Assembly (NCBI GenBank): GCA_000181795.3
Contig: CM012954.1
Span: forward strand, 6,585,205-6,649,204
Reading direction: 5' to 3'
Length of the DNA: 64,000 bases
Origin: Trichinella spiralis
Lineage: Eukaryota > Nematoda > Enoplea > Trichinellida > Trichinellidae
Part shown: one piece after another, positions 1 through 18,024 of the stretch
Layout of the letters: each line of letters begins with the position of its first letter
How positions within the stretch are numbered: the first letter of the stretch is position 1
The notes under the pieces: generated by a model
Seen by the model: the letters and a program-made list of their open reading frames with translations, nothing else
The model's database searches: none
Told to the model about the DNA's origin: nothing
Program-made: the position numbers and the translations under genes

Positions 1-27
1 AGTTTCACCTTTTATTTCCTTTTGCAG

Positions 28-396
28 CACTTTCCATTTAACATTTCTTTCCTTCAGATCATTCACTTCAGTCAAGATCCAGACCGCATTTTGCAAGCAG
101 AAATCGATCCTGAATCTGTTCATCTAACCAATGCAGTACATTTTTTTGTTTATAACTATTCATAATATAAAGTATAAATATATGTACGTAATTTCAGGAA
201 ATTTCTCTTATTATTGAAGTACGAGAATCAATTCCACAATTGAAACTGCTGCTTCATTTATATTCCGAGGCTCAGAGATTGCTGTACGTGCTTACAAGAA
301 GAAGAAATTGTTAACAAAAGTTTAATAAAATTATTTATTTTCAGAAACATTCAGCTTACACGTGCAATCGCATCTGGTCGACGTAGACGACAATAA
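28..396 (+). CDS. C-terminal exons of an unrecognised protein (5' part outside window)
   Basis: Three exons can be joined in frame: 28 or 58 to 135, 198–283 and 345–396. Each is bounded by AG and GT (GTACAT, GTACGT) and the last ends in TAA at 394–396. The encoded tail is helical and hydrophilic, with a Leu-rich stretch (IPQLKLLLHLYSEAQRLL) and a basic end, GRRRRQ. Two alternative acceptors (after 27 or after 57) keep the same frame. I do not recognise the family; the tail could be a coiled-coil or armadillo-like end. An AATAAA follows at 616–621. Gene-hood rests on splice signals and an open frame only. Confidence 0.5.
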
Positions 397-615
397 TTAT
401 GTTGAAAGACCAAACTACAACGAACTGGAAATTTACACAAAGAAAGCATATAACTTATTAGTAATTATACCTACAGGAATATATAACTTATTATACCTGC
501 TCATATCATACCCATTCGTAAATATCCATCCGAATACTTTTTCCTATACAACTACTCATTATACGCTTTTCATTTTACATAAACTACAACGTTGTAGTTT
601 TTCTATTTAAATTCA

Positions 616-621
616 AATAAA
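616..621 (+). terminator. Poly(A) signal of the first gene
   Basis: A canonical AATAAA sits 220 bases after the stop codon at 394–396, on the same strand and in an AT-rich 3' region. It is the first such hexamer downstream, so it is the likely cleavage signal. Confidence 0.4.
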
Positions 622-1673
622 TATATTTATTATAAAACTGATTCGGTTGTTTTGATATGCAATATGAACAAATGGCAAATAAACACATCTTAACAAATTC
701 TGATGAAATAACAATAAATATATTGCAAACTTAAATATTCCAAATGCAGCACAAATATCTTATCTTAAAAAACTATATTCAAACTGTTTGAAATAGGAAA
801 ATTTTATGCACACGTTACAAGCATACTTAATATTAATAAATTACTTAAATTGAAAACAGATTTTTAAAGCATAATGTTAAAATAAATCTCATTTTTCATT
901 ATACAACTAAAAGTGATCGACACAATAATTATAACGACAATTAAATCCAGGTACAACTCAACTTATAGTGCTGAAATGTTACATATCTATATTGAATACC
1001 ATGTACAAATACTTTACAAAACACGTAACTCTGGCTAATTGTTCAACCTAGCATCAAACGGTTAACCTGGATTTCGACAAAACAATGCGCTTATCACTCT
1101 AGTACATCTGACACGTGCCATATTATTTTAGTTAATTGGCTTTGTGAAAAATTCATAATCCATGACTGTTTGGAAAAAGTTTGCCACTAACAAAGAGCAG
1201 ATTTGATTCAAAGAGCTTAACCTAATTGCACAAGCATACGCCTTTATTACAGTATGGGTCTTTGAGGAAATTCAGATAATTGCACTGACACTGAAAATAA
1301 CCTTCTTGAAAGATAATTATATGGATTTCAGTGATAAAAATCACTACAGACCGATGTCTGTATCTGATAAAATACTTCAATCAAAAACAATGAATGCACT
1401 CTTTTATTAACTCTTGAACAATCAAGCAAAAATATTATCCACAAAAACTTGTATTACATAAACGATTGTTATCAACCTATCTTATACAAGCAAATACAAA
1501 GATATATGAAAAGCAACTGCTCAAAATCGGTCGCAGATATGACCGCGCCAACGGAAAAAAATATTCTATGGCCATTTCTAGGAAGATATGAAAAACAACA
1601 GCTACCATCAATTAGGAATTCTGCTAAAATAGAACGATAAAGTTTTCATGGAATTCAGAAGTTCATTTCACCA

Positions 1674-1709
<36 letters not shown>

Positions 1710-3208
1710 ATCTCAGTCTTATAGGTAGTACACTTTGTTCGAATAATCATTATGATAAGATTAGTAATAAGTGGAATAAAATTTTTAAATATGCAATAAA
1801 TAATGTGATGGAAGAACGAAAAAGTAAAGTTAACCTTCGTCTAGCAGTTAAAGTAAACTTTCATATCATGTCATATCACAACATGTTGATATTTTGCCAC
1901 ATGCACACAAAACAAATATGTATGTGGAAGTAAATGTATTCAATGTTTGCGTTGATTTGCACCAAATTGGCACATGAGGATGAGTCAAAAGAAAGCAATG
2001 AAAAATAGGTAGTGTTGGCGATTGGTCGTTTACACCAATGTGGGATTATTTTCCAAGTGGCTAATTCCAACAAATTGTGCAACAATTGGAAGATCTTGTT
2101 GTTGACGTCTTCGGACGTTGTTTTACTTTGTGAGGGAAACTTTGCATTATTGCACTAGCAAACCAGAATAGTGCATAAGCTATTTAATAGAAAATTCAAG
2201 TCTGCAAATTCCATTTTCTCTTATTGCTGTGCTTAACGTTAACTTCCTTGTATTCTTCATCATCATCGTTGCTTTGAGATTTCTCAGAGACGGAGATGGA
2301 TAATGATATAATTCAGTTCGTAACTGCCCAAAGGAACCAACAAAAATTAGCATACAGCGGTCAGTGTAGTGCTGCATCCTGAAGCGCACAAACCGCAATG
2401 ACAAATGTTCGAGTTACGGAGTCCAGCAGCGACGAATAGATTAAATCCTAATGAAATTAGTACAGAACATTTTTTAAGTCCCATATCTTATCATACTCCT
2501 GCACCTCCTAGATTCACAGTAAAATTTAAATAAACCGTACATAAACCTTACCTTTTTGTCCAATGTATATATTGTAATACTGATTTGTTCGTTGTTGATT
2601 ATTTATTAAGGAGCATTTTTTTAAATCACGTATAACACTTCTTTATTGCCATGTTCATGTAAAGTAAGACATCTTTTTAAATTTTGTTCTTGAAAATATG
2701 CACAGAAAATTCTCAGCAAATGTAAAGAAGTTAAACACTGGTTATGAGCATACTTACTTTACAATAGCTATAATTCGTTTAACGCAATAAAAGTTATCTA
2801 TCACTAATCCACATTATATATATATATAAAAGAAAAATTTTGTTATAAAAATTGGGAAATGTGATTATTTATGTCCACATGAGGGAATTTAATGGCGAAG
2901 CACTCCATATTTGAGAAAACTTTGATGGAAAACAATCATCCAATCAATGATCAAATCTGAGTGACTAATCAAATGCCACAAGTTATTCGACCAATTAGTA
3001 ATGAGAAATGGATAACTAATAAAATAGCAAAACTAATTAGCCATTTACCGACCTATCGCCGTACAGCCAATCAGTGACTCGCCAATCACCAAAACGGGAA
3101 GGAGTTCGGGGAAACGGACAAAAACGGACAAGCCCATCAAAAACTTTAAATATCAGAAAACTGACCATTAAAAAGGAAGCCAAAATTTGACGAATAGCAC
3201 GCATTACA
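622..3208. other. Intergenic region, no gene recognised
   Basis: AT-rich sequence in which the only open frames are short, cross strands and lack splice-site support. It contains a (CT)n(AT)n microsatellite at about 1674–1709 and a short TA run near 2817–2829. The last 270 bases before the next gene carry four CCAAT pentamers, listed separately. Confidence 0.5.
2940..3086 (+). promoter_or_regulatory. Cluster of four CCAAT boxes upstream of the carotenoid-oxygenase-like gene
   Basis: CCAAT occurs at 2940–2944, 2991–2995, 3067–3071 and 3082–3086, all on the coding strand and within 270 bases of the ATG at 3209. CCAAT is the NF-Y binding core. That this is the working promoter is an inference from position. 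Confidence 0.35.
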
Positions 3209-6200
3209 ATGACAAACATTAAGAATTTGGTTCGCTATCAGTCATTTGGTTTGGTGAATATGCTTGCCGCTCGTACGACTCTTTGGTTGTTGTTTCTCGT
3301 CAACGTTGATTCAGTTTACTGCTTTGACATCACTGCATTTCCAAAAACTTTGGAAAACGTTGAAGAAGTCCATGGCGAATCCCAGAACATCCCGACTTGG
3401 ATCAACGGTATTTAAGCCTATTCAAAATTGAAAAAATATCCACAAGTTTCCATCCACATCGTTGCAGGTTATTTTGTAAGGCAATTGTGCGGTTGCGGCG
3501 GCACTGGTCTTGCAATTGAATACTATTTGGATTGTGTGGGCAGTTTAGGAATTTATCACATTAATGATGGTTCTGTCAAATATTCAAGCAGGTGAAATTC
3601 AGAAGAAGTAGAAATTATTTTCATCGTTTCTTTTCATAATTTTTTTCACAATTTCAGACCGTACAATACACGAGCTACTTACTGCCTTAAAAATGGTACC
3701 TATGATGCTCCCGCTTGGCGGACGCTTCGAAGCAGAATTGTACATAATAAATTTATGAAATCGAAAAAAAAATTTTCAACAAAATTTCAATACAATTTCA
3801 GGATGACGCAGATTACTACAAGTGTAAACGGAAAAATCGCTCTCTGACGGATGCCAATCCTAATCTTGGAATGTTCACTGTGGAAAATGATTCTGTTATT
3901 GTGCATTCAAATTTCCCTCATATGCATAAAATCAACCTGAAAAATCCGACCATCACAGATACACTAGTATTCGAAAACGAAGAAGACGACGACGACGAAA
4001 TAGTTCTGTATGATTCGGATAAGACGACCGACCCTTCAACTGGCACAGTTTGGTTCACACGTTTGACAATGCTCCGAAATGGAATAGATCATGCCCATAT
4101 TAAGTAAACAAAAGTTAGCAAATTCATTTTGTTCCATTTTCATTTCCTCAATTTTCCACATAAAAAAACGAAACGGATAAAAATCGTTTTCCTCCTTTAA
4201 ATTTTCACCAAGAGCACATAATTTCATTTAATTTAGTATTCGGCTTGTTGTTTGCCTACGTTCATCACTGCTTCGAGACGTTTCTCAAAATCAGATAAAA
4301 AAATAGAACAGTCATTTTGTCAACTTTCATGGATGCAATTTTACTGAGTAATACAAAATTCGAATCGATTCAGGAAAATGTGATCGGAAATTTAGGCAAA
4401 GTCAACACTGAATGTGTATTTGTTTTTTTTTCACTGCCATTTTTCAAATAAGGTCCATTTCTCTTTTGTAAAAATATAACATATTTTAAAAATAGCTTAA
4501 GAAATAAACAGGAAATAAATCAAATAATAAAAAAACAATTTCCATTCAAATGTTGCAACAGAGTAGGCTGTTCTAAAATAAAAAACTGATGACTGTAATT
4601 TGTCGTTTAAAAAATATGATGGATAGGAATTATAAAATAACACCTATTAGTAAATATAAACAATGGATTGAAATATGTATAATTGGGATGGTCGATTTCG
4701 GGACAAATTTTCACCGTCTAATTTTACTGGTCGTTGAACTCGCTATTTTATTGGACTTTCGTGCCGTTGTCTTATTGGTTTTCCTTGTCTAATTCCTAAT
4801 TGATTCAAACTCTTCAGTTGTGATTAGCTGCAATGTTCTTTATTTCATTGGTTCAAATATTCCATTTAGGATTACCTAACTTTAATAGTAGTGACGTGAC
4901 GGTCCAGTACCGATTTCCCTCCTGATATATAAATCTACTCCCACTTTTTGTAAATAAATTTGTTGCCTGTTGAAATTTATCAAGATTGGATGTTAACATC
5001 CGGGTGTAATGTCAGAATACCGAAAAATCTGGAATGTTGTGGCAACACTTCCAATTTCCCGGTTACAAATGGCGCTAATACTGAAGTTACGTGTTGGCTC
5101 GCAATTTCACTTAATTTTACGCATGATTTAACGAATATGCCTTTGTCAAACATTCTTCGCTTTTCGCGTCACATCACATATGTTGGTAAAAGCGATTTTA
5201 ATACAAAGGAAAAATGCACAATTGACAAATTGTTCACAGTTGCAGCTCTCAAGCTGAACCAAGGAGTAACAACTACTAAATTGTTAGCATCTGATTAATT
5301 AATTTGATTCAAATCAGCTGCAATTCGAAGCTGAATTTAAATTTAAAAATTAAAAATGATGAATGAAATGTATTTTCAGACGATATTTCTACAAAATTGA
5401 AAAAAATTCCCAAAAAATGATAAAAGTAGGCGAATATATAGTATCAACAGTATACACTGAAGACTGCAGTTGGAGAAATGGAAACTATGCATTCCTTGCA
5501 TATTCTTTGGAAGGTGTGGTTAACAGTATTGCTGTTACGGAAAATTACATTATATACTGGATGTTTCAATCAACTTTCAATCCGTGTACAATTTTGAAAA
5601 GGCCCGACGCATTTCGTATGTATAAATAAACCATTTGAAAATTCACTTTCAATATAAAATCATTTCAGCCACAGTACCACTGTTGGATAATTTTGATTTT
5701 GACTCCTCTGGCATTTTGGAAATTGTCGTTATTTCAAAGTCAGATGAAACGGTTATAATTTTCGAAGACAGTCCTTTGCAACAGTTCACCGGCCATGTGG
5801 TACAGTTTTTACTGAATAACTGATACTAACTAAATGCAGAATGCTATTCTATGGTTTACAGGTAAATGCAATGGAAACTGGAAGTGATGAAAACCTTCAG
5901 TTAACAATGGATCTGATAACACATCCTTTGAAAAATTATTACGATACCTTCGATATGGACTTTATGAGAAACCACGTAAGCTTTCATTTTATAACTTTCT
6001 ACGCACGCATAACTCGGCACTGCCCATTTTACACGAATATAATAAAAAAAGAACGTTCTATTACCTTTTGTAATTGGCATGATGAATTAATTTTCAGCAG
6101 ATTATTAATATTTTTCCATTTTGTACGGCATGCTCACTTCCTCAATTAAAACAAAGCTGTTCACAGTTAACGAAACAGTTTGTGCCATTAAGTCTACCTA

Positions 6201-7343
6201 CTGTAGATGAAGATTTTTCAAGTTAGTATATTTTCAAAAAATTTTTCAGAATTTTTTTAAATAAAATGAACTGCGTTAAATTGAACACAAATAAATAATT
6301 AAATAAATTTTTAAATAAACAGAAACAAATTTATCTTTCAGAAAATATGAAGTTTAAAATTTCAAATTGCATCAACTGTTTTCAACGTTTAATATTTTTA
6401 AGTGCTTTCAGTTTAAAAATAATGAATTTTAGGGATATATGAAAGTTAATTGTTCCACGTGGATGATTCGATATATTTTGGAACCGTCCGCTATGTATTT
6501 GAGTCGCATAACACTTCATGACCCTGTTGATGAGTTCGTTGATTTTCCAGTGATCAATCCTTCGTATTACAACAATCCAAATTATTCTATAATCTACGCG
6601 CAGGCGACTTCTTTTAATCGTATTACACGCATCAAAAAAGTAATGATACTGATGATATGCTTTGCTTTGATTTCTTGTTTTCATGTTTTAAAATTTACCA
6701 CTTTACGGTTAGTTTGTAATAAAAGACCACGAAGTAACAAATGTACTTAGTTGGAAGCCACGAGAAGCTAATCTTCTCCCGTACGGAATGACATTTTTGA
6801 AGCATCCAGAGTCTCGTTTTGAAGATGATGGTGTGCTGCTGTTAACAGCGACTGTGACGAATGAAGAGAAAAAAAGTATTACTTTGATTTTTCTTCTTAC
6901 CTATCAATTTATCAACAACAAATGACAAATGGAGTGATATTTTCCTGTCATTTTGTCGGGAAAATGTAAAAAAATACATATATTTCGATTTTCAGTATTG
7001 AATTTAAATTTTTGGCTAACAGATTTTTTTCTGTCGTGGCAGTTTTGAAGCAATCTGACAGATAATGTTGTCGGATAATGGTGTGTTTTTCTCAGGTGTA
7101 CTGATTGTTTTGAACGCCACAACTATGGAAGAAATCGGCCGAAGCGTTTTGCCCGTTACAGCACCGTTCGGTTACAGAGCGATGTTCATTTACAGCAGCA
7201 GTTCATCGGCCATGTATTCGGTTTTCAACTTCTACACTACAATCTTGGTCACGCTCTGCTGGTTTATGTCCGTGGTGGTTCCAACTTTACCATCTGTTCA
7301 ACAGGGGATGATAATTGGCCAAAAACTGATGTATCCCCAATAA
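3209..7343 (+). CDS. Secreted or anchored carotenoid-oxygenase (RPE65/BCO) family protein lacking the iron ligands
   Basis: Exons read as 3209–3407, 3468–3591, 3658–3739, 3802–4103, 5380–5615, 5669–5796, 5862–5975, 6098–6202, about 6433–6630, about 6765–6875 and 7096–7343; the junctions between 6202 and 6875 are uncertain. Family landmarks appear in order: PTWINGYF, the FDG-like block YYLDCVGSLGIYHINDG, TDPSTGTVW, NSIAVTENYIIY, TGHVNAME, the FPxIN block DFPVINPSYY, and FEDDGVLLL…VLNATTMEEIGRS…APFGYRAMF. The family cleaves carotenoid or retinyl substrates with Fe(II) held by four His. Here all four positions are changed: Asp or Lys, Asn, Gly and Arg. The N-terminus has a signal-like hydrophobic run (TTLWLLFLVNVDSVYC) and the C-terminus a hydrophobic segment (TTILVTLCWFMSVVVPTL), unlike the usual cytosolic enzymes. 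Estimated length is about 600 residues against 500–550 usual. Probably a non-catalytic paralogue; its role is unknown. Confidence 0.8.
4104..5379 (+). other. 1.27-kb intron 4 of the carotenoid-oxygenase-like gene, with promoter-like motifs and an open frame
   Basis: Its donor (GTAAAC at 4104) and acceptor (TTTTCAG ending at 5379) join two homologous exons in frame, but it is about 20 times longer than the gene's other early introns. It holds four ATTGG motifs (4682, 4750, 4774, 4847), a TATATAAA stretch near 4925–4932, and an open frame with ATG at 4990 and stop at 5298. That frame encodes 102 residues with several Cys and N-glycosylation sequons. Whether it is a nested gene or a relic exon cannot be decided from sequence alone. 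Confidence 0.4.
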
Positions 7344-7586
7344 TTATTTGCCCACCGTGAACTGTCTGCTTGTTACTTACCATATATATTATTTATAAAC
7401 AATTATCGTGATGAGAAAAAGAAAATTCTAACCGGTCCAGTTTTAAAAGTAAGCTACTAACAACTATATACTCTGTTTGTTGCACTTGTCGGTGAAAATA
7501 GTCCACCAAAATTGTTCGTGCGTCTCTTATTTCTTTTCTAACATCGGTGACGGTATACTAATGGACGAATGCTAGAATTTTGCTCA

Positions 7587-7592
7587 AATAAA
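7587..7592 (+). terminator. Poly(A) signal candidate for the carotenoid-oxygenase-like gene
   Basis: AATAAA lies 244 bases after the TAA at 7341–7343, with a second AATAAA at 7611–7616. The next gene ends convergently at 7813, so these are the natural 3' processing sites. Confidence 0.4.
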
Positions 7593-7812
7593 AATTAAAT
7601 AATGCAGTGCAATAAAAAGATAACATTTATTTAAAATTCGTAGCTTGTACATGTTGACTGACACGTGTTCGACGGTATAACAGAAAAAAAAAATACTTTC
7701 GACTCAGTTGATAGGCTAAGCAAAATAATCCACATAATGTGTGAATGTCGATGTAAAAAAACCCATCAATACAGTAAACTTTATGTGATAATTAAGTTCC
7801 ATAAATACAGTA

Positions 7813-8562
7813 CTACTCGTAATTGACCGTAGTAGTTTTGAAGAGGGACAGTTCGTGGTAGGGCGGCGGCGGTTCGTCGGCAACATTTTGACTACTGTAC
7901 GGCGGCGGTGGATCTGTATACGGGTGTGGTTGCTGGCGTGGTGTGGCAACAGTGTGCGACGATTCGTCCGGCAGCTGGTGGTGGTGACGATGGTCCACGG
8001 TCGACCGACGCCGGCGCCGGCGTCGCTTCAACTCGCCGAAGCAGGCTAGCAGCAAGCCGAAAAAGCAGGCGTTGACGAACGCGGCGGCGAACAGCGAACT
8101 GAAGCTCGCCCGTCGTTCGCGGCCGTCCAATTCCGGATTGAGCATCCTGGTGGCGGCGAGAACCAGGCACAGGATCACTTTCAAGCCGAGCAAGCTCATC
8201 TCGGGCAACAGGAGCCACGGTCGACCGCCGCAAACACCGACAAGCATGCAGGCGACGATCATCACGTGCAACAAGGCGCTGCTGACCGCCGACGCGGCCC
8301 CTTGGGCCAGGGTCTGTTCAGAGTTGAGCCGGCGCCAGGTGAATTCTTGTTCGTCCAAATAGTCGACGTAGGCTAGCAGTGGAGACGGGTCGACTGAATC
8401 ATCTTTCCAATAAATGAATACCACTTGAAGCAAACTGCCGGCTATTTGCAACAAGCCAACCAAAACGGCCAGACGTACCACTGAACAACACCAGCATGGT
8501 CCTCGAGGTTTTGCCAATTCGATTTCAACTGCCTGTTGTTGTTGTTGTTGTTGTTGTTGCAT
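7813..8562 (-). CDS. LAPTM4-like four-helix membrane protein with two PPPPY motifs
   Basis: A single-exon frame of 249 residues from the ATG complementary to 8560–8562 to TAG at 7813–7815. It opens with a Gln run (residues 2–10), then a Cys pair motif (PCWCCSVVR). Four hydrophobic segments follow at roughly residues 27–48, 88–112, 116–138 and 158–178. The cytosolic tail has a run of seven Arg (KRRRRRRRS) and two PPPPY motifs (DPPPPYSS and EPPPPYHEL). LAPTM4 proteins have the same layout of four helices and C-terminal PY motifs, through which they recruit NEDD4-type ubiquitin ligases for late endosomal sorting. The helices are too diverged for certainty; another tetraspan PY adaptor is possible. 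Base composition is much richer in G+C than the flanks and there is no intron, unlike nearly every other gene here. Confidence 0.65.
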   Translation of the reverse strand: MQQQQQQQQQAVEIELAKPRGPCWCCSVVRLAVLVGLLQIAGSLLQVVFIYWKDDSVDPSPLLAYVDYLDEQEFTWRRLNSEQTLAQGAASAVSSALLHVMIVACMLVGVCGGRPWLLLPEMSLLGLKVILCLVLAATRMLNPELDGRERRASFSSLFAAAFVNACFFGLLLACFGELKRRRRRRRSTVDHRHHHQLPDESSHTVATPRQQPHPYTDPPPPYSSQNVADEPPPPYHELSLFKTTTVNYE

Positions 8563-9414
8563 TGTCAACAATAAACAAACAAACAAACAAACAAATAATC
8601 AAAACCACAAGTGGGGTAATTATAAAAACAGATTAGCACAGAACCACCACAAACGATCTCTTGTCGTTCAACAAGCAGCAGCAGCAGCAGAAGCAGCAGC
8701 AGTTTGTTTTATCGACCAGCCTGTTTCACCAGTGCAAAAACAAGACAATTTTCCAACTTTTACCAACCACGCCCCGAGGCCAAATGAAGCCAGTTTGCTT
8801 GGAAAATTTGCACCAATCGCTGGGCAGTTTCTTTTCTTACAAAAACAACAAATCGAAAGTACAACTGGACCGTAAAATGAGCAACATGTGCGTGTTCCCT
8901 TTCTCCACCGCCGCCCCCCCCTCCTCCTCCTCTTCGTATGATGACGTAAAAGCTACTGTTCAACCAGCACTTACTTCTTCACGGCTTGAAAATACATTAT
9001 ACATTCTTAACCGAAAACAAATTTGATGTAATTTTCATTTTTTTTCTTATATTTTTGCTGTTGTTTAAAAATATAAAACATCGATAAAACGTAAGCGTGT
9101 TACGCCAATTTCAAAAAAATCACAACGAGATGCGGTCCAACCGCGAGCATATGACATCATCAATCTTATAAACAGAGAAAAAAACGAATTACATAAATAT
9201 ATTTAAAAAACAAAAAATGAAAAGCTGCGCACTGTGAACCGAGTAAAAAAACTTAAAGCTTGCACTGTGGATAATTCAAATGTGAAAGAAAACTGAACTG
9301 TATTACTCGTCAATATCTTCCATCATCATCATCATCCACATCTTTTTCTTTTTTGAAAACAAATTATACAGAAAGAAATGTAATTTCCACATTCCTTCTT
9401 AAGCTTTTCGTGTG
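8563..9414. other. Spacer between the LAPTM4-like gene and the end of Raf
   Basis: No gene is recognised. The sequence holds a CAAA tract just upstream of the LAPTM4-like ATG (8571–8595), a CAG/AAG tract near 8672–8702, a C/T-rich tract near 8906–8935 and a short CAT repeat near 9320. It should contain the LAPTM4-like promoter and 5' UTR plus the Raf 3' UTR, both on the minus strand. Confidence 0.4.
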
Positions 9415-17151
<7,737 letters not shown>

Positions 17152-18024
17152 TCTACGGTGAACTTCCGTGCAGCCCTAGGGCGTCCGCACTACAGTATGG
17201 TACCGGAAAGCAAATGAGGAGCAAGTACATATTACATTTTATTAACAAATATTTAATATTTTGAAATAAAAAAGAGATAAATACATTTAAAATAATGGTA
17301 TTTTGCATCAAATTACAAATATTATTTTCTTATTTCCAATTACAGAGAAAATAAATCAATTTTATTCTCCGTAAAGCTGTAAAGTGAAACACCATCATCA
17401 TATTTCATATTTTACTTTATTTTTTACTACAGAAATGTTGAATAAGTTGATTTAATGCCATGAAAATAAACGAATTTGCAACGAATAAAGTACCGCGACG
17501 TAAACTATTGATTTTGATTATTTACTGAAAAATTTAACTATGATAACTGCATCGTGTTTATTTAGTAAATATTTTAAATACCACAAAGCCAGCTAATCAT
17601 GTAAAAGCTTCCTTTGGTAAAAAAATGAATAATCGATCAGTTCATTCGTCAACCATTTTGAAAACATTGTTACCAATCTCGATTTGAATTTTCCATTTTA
17701 CAGCCAAATATCAACTCTTTAAATTATTTAAAATCTTCTCATTTCTTAAATGGGTCATGTTCCACTGCTGAGGTCTATACTGCCAGTTAAATAACAACGT
17801 TGAAATATGTTTCGTTTACATAACTTTTTCATCATAAATAAATGATAATTCCTTGATAATTGGATAAATTTTCATTTAAATCATTTAGAATTCTTTATGA
17901 TTTTATTTCAAGTCTTAATGTTTTCTGAATAACCTAACTATGCAGAAATTACAGTATACCACACTGCACGCCAAACATTTGAAGTTATTTTTTTGCGAAT
18001 TTTCAGAATAACGGTTATAATTTA
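17152..18024. promoter_or_regulatory. Shared upstream region of raf (−) and ufsp2 (+)
   Basis: The two genes are divergent, with 873 bases between their start codons. A short GC-richer stretch (17152–17215) lies just above the raf ATG and the rest is AT-rich. No TATA or CCAAT cluster stands out. This is a candidate bidirectional promoter by position alone. Confidence 0.35.

Noticed and set aside
2180-2404. Minus strand open frame of 74 codons
   Set aside because: No family resemblance, no ATG with context and no splice partner; consistent with chance in AT-rich DNA.
8661-9026. Gln-rich + strand open frame between the LAPTM4-like gene and raf
   Set aside because: It begins without ATG, owes its length to a CAG/AAG tract and a C/T-rich tract, and has no splice or homology support.
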